Shown here in pieces: positions 61,241 through 64,000 of a stretch of DNA of 64,000 nt. The DNA comes from Pogonophryne albipinna (Eukaryota > Chordata > Actinopteri > Perciformes > Artedidraconidae). The notes under the pieces are model-generated. The model did not search any database and had not been told where the DNA came from. It saw only the letters and a program-made list of their open reading frames with translations. The stretch's first letter is position 1. Each line of letters starts with the position of its first letter. The stretch lies in assembly GCA_028583405.1 (NCBI GenBank), contig CM053260.1, positions 15,411,638-15,475,637 on the forward strand, read 5' to 3'. The position numbers and the translations under genes were made by a program.

Positions 61241-62620
61241 TGGTCCATGTAAACAATATTTCTTAAATATGTTTAAACCAGGATAGGACTTCAATCCAGG
61301 ATACTAGTTTACAGGTTTTGAATAGATCTATACTCCATGGGGACATCTACCTCCATATTGTTTTACAAAGGCTAATATATTGGCCTGCTGCAGCCAAGGT
61401 TTAGCAGGTCAACCTAAAAGAGGTTTACTTCCGTTTCATGAAGGTAACCATAATAAAAGTTAAACAAATCAACATTATCTCACTCTTGTGCTGCATTTGA
61501 AGGCGATAACATCATTTATTCCTTCACACATGGCTTGTCTCAGTGATTGTAATTAGTTTATTTTTGTCCTAGCTGCTCACAGTCTAAATTTAAGAGCAGC
61601 ACACTAAAAAAACAATGTAATGGCAACGCTAAACTGCGGTAGTGTTGGGTAGTTATTTTGAAAGGTAATCATTTCTCTATGGCACATGGGTTACTGGTAT
61701 GGAGACACAGATTTTCTATGGCAGTGTGAATCTTTAGAAACTCTGCATTTGCTGTTTTTTGGCCGGTCACTGGCCTGTCTATAGCCCAGCACAAAAAATA
61801 GTTAATGCATCATTTTATTTGACATATGTATATCCTGTTTAATTGAAGATGGAGGGTTAAAGGGGAATTAACCCAATAAACTGTGTTTCTTACTAAATAA
61901 TACATATTAAGTTTAATGGTACAATATAGTACGTCAACTTTTAACTTTGACATTGCATACAAGGAATTTCCCCCTTGACATTTCAGTAAAAATAGGTTGA
62001 TTCAATAATATTCATTCCAGTCTCTCTCTCTGTGTTACCTTGATGTTATTCTCAATCTAAAAACAGTTTGTGGTTTTCTGCAGAAGCACACATCCTGCAA
62101 TGTGTTAACAAAAAAAAAAGAACCTTCTCGAGCGACATCACACTCAGAGGATAAACATGCAACAGATGCTGTAGTCTTTTTCACATTTATAATAGAGTAG
62201 GAGAGACAATCATCGTGAGCGAATTGTTCCTGATTAAAGCTTCAATGCCATGGCTGGTTCCAATTGCACATTTGAATCTGGTAAGTCTTGATAGAAGCTT
62301 TAGAAAGGATCATCTAAATTTGAATGATGATGAGGTTGATGTGAGATAGAAGTATAGGTATGACTGTGTCCACATGATATATTTAGATTTTGGAGACTTG
62401 AGCAATCCTCTATTTTTTTGTTTATTGCCAGGAAATAATAAGTACACATGTTGATTATACTTGGATAACTTAACTTACATTTAAATTGACGGCTTTTACT
62501 TGTGACACATATTTACATGGTATTAGCAGTAAAGTCTCACCTGAACAAAGTGGTCTCATGTAGTGGACATTTCTTATGTTACCTTATATGCTAAAACCAA
62601 ATGCTTCTAAAAGCATTGTC
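61241..62620. other. Intergenic, no gene seen
   Basis: AT-rich sequence without a recognisable exon, RNA gene or repeat. Confidence 0.4.
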
Positions 62621-62990
62621 TAACACTACTGTACCATTTATTCATATGTGCTGTTTTCTCTGCATACTCTAAAGAGGGTCATTAATCTCAAGCGCTTCAA
62701 GGCCACAGGGCTGAGTTGGCAGACTATACTGATACTCCTCTTCACATAAGTTTGAACTTCCATATGCTGATAACCGTTGTACTTTCGACAGCTACACATA
62801 AAACTGTCTGCCCGCCCTATCTTGTATATAAGCTTTGCTATTTTTTGACTATTGCGCACACTCCTGCAGACTACTCTGTGAGACATGTACCTTTGAAGCT
62901 TCAAATAAATAACCAGAAGACAACGCTGCCTGCTTTCACCAGTTTATTATTGATTACTCTCATTGTACATCTTTACAGTATTGACGAGTT
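62620..62990 (+). mobile_element. Possible solo LTR
   Basis: A TATATAAGC box near 62825 is followed about 75 bp later by AATAAATAA (62902-62910) and a GC-richer stretch (GACAACGCTGCCTGC). This is the order promoter, R region and poly(A) signal seen in LTRs. No second LTR, primer-binding site or internal genes were found, and the ends are guesses. Confidence 0.3.
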
Positions 62991-62999
62991 TAAAATATC

Positions 63000-64000
63000 C
63001 ACAACACTCATTACTCCTTTCAGAAACTCTCTAAATTACCGGCAACTAAGTGAAGGTGGTTAGTGAAACACAGTCAACAGCCTGTTTAAATAAACTACAA
63101 ACAAATGTGGATTTAAAAAAAACACTTACACTGAAGCAAATGATAGGCACCCAAATAGGAATAATGCTCTCCTTCCAGGATGCTTTGTTTGGGATTTTAA
63201 ATACTTATTTGATTTATATATTCTGTACATTAATTGTTTACATTTAAGGATGTTTTGATTAGTTTGATTTCAGTTGTGTTATTTTTGGCTATAAACTGAC
63301 ATGGTGAGTCTTTGTTTGTTTGTTTGTCAAAAATAACTATAAGGTACTGCAGGGAAGCATGCATGTAGATTTAGAGGTTTTATGCAGGGCAGAAAAGTTA
63401 CATTTGAGAAAATAAGTGCATTAACATTTTCACCAATTTCTTCATCTCTCATATAACGGTCTTTGTCAGAGCGAGACTTTTGTGATGGAAAAAAGTGATT
63501 GCAAGAGGCAAATTATTTTGAATGGGAATCTTATTATAAATGTTGTGGGGAGGATGAAGAAAGTGTAGTGACAAGATATGCAAGATATGTTCAGTGAAAT
63601 GTTAATCTTGGGTATGTTGGACCAAAACAAAGCGTTGCAAATGTTTTTTCGAAGTAGGAAACGCATCCAGTGTGTTTTGCTCAGCATGTCTTCTTGCAAA
63701 ATAAACCTACTGCATTGTGCAAGCACACGTTCACATGTGCAAGCGTCTCGGTACAAACCACATCTTCCGCAGCAGGCGACTGAGCAGATACATGCAATGA
63801 ATGCACACAGGTGGTGTAAATCTGTTGCTCAAGGGAACCACTTCTGTGTTATCTTTCTATCAAATCTTTTTTAGTTACCATTGCACTCCATGTGACAAAC
63901 CCAGCCATATGACTCAGGGAGAGATTTGTGAACAGGAAGATGCACTGTGCTCAATTTGCAACATACGGTACCTGCCCTTATAATGAGAATGGGGATCGGC
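63000..64000. other. No gene seen to the window end
   Basis: AT-rich sequence. Open frames at 63466-63756 and 63578-63874 overlap on opposite strands and show no domain. Confidence 0.4.

Overview
The window is nuclear DNA from a ray-finned (teleost) fish. Spliced genes with GT-AG introns encode proteins of vertebrate families. The repeats are typical of teleosts: hAT and Tc1/mariner-type DNA elements, L2-like LINEs, tRNA-derived SINEs with LINE-like tails, and long GT/CA microsatellites. Nothing looks bacterial, plasmid or phage, and there is no CRISPR array or operon.

Layout. 1-3.9 kb: a SINE on the minus strand, then b9d2 (+, ciliary transition zone) in one exon, then repeats and a possible minus-strand 5' exon. 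4.4-10.8 kb: an 829 bp palindromic Tc1/mariner-type element, a 197 bp GT tract, a broken minus-strand fragment that resembles the C-terminus of SAMD3-like proteins, and a possible LTR. 10.8-13.9 kb: a dead plus-strand L2-like LINE with a second, opposite LINE fragment nested in its 3' part. 13.9-22.1 kb: no recognisable gene, only microsatellites and a hAT element with perfect 8 bp target duplications. 22.2-29.2 kb: alas1 (-), first enzyme of haem synthesis, ten coding exons, with a 1.2 kb hAT element in one intron. 29.2-31.9 kb: repeats. 32.0-41.7 kb: shisa5 (+), five coding exons. 42.4-46.5 kb: sys1 (+), three coding exons. 51.0-52.9 kb: a neuritin-family gene (-), three exons. 54.7-59.2 kb: ssr1 (-, TRAP alpha), nine exons. 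59.2-64 kb: repeats and unrecognised sequence.

The genes are independent housekeeping or tissue genes. Three act in the secretory or endomembrane system (shisa5, sys1, ssr1), but nothing in the sequence shows that they are co-regulated. The coding models were built by hand from splice sites and reading-frame continuity. All five multi-exon models stay in frame from start to stop and give 623, 295, 156, 143 and 290 residues. UTR ends are estimates. I found no convincing undescribed gene system. The points most worth a second look are the telomere-repeat-bearing palindrome, the shared tail of a SINE and a LINE, the in-frame minisatellite in shisa5, the frameshifted SAMD3-like fragment and the divergent neuritin.
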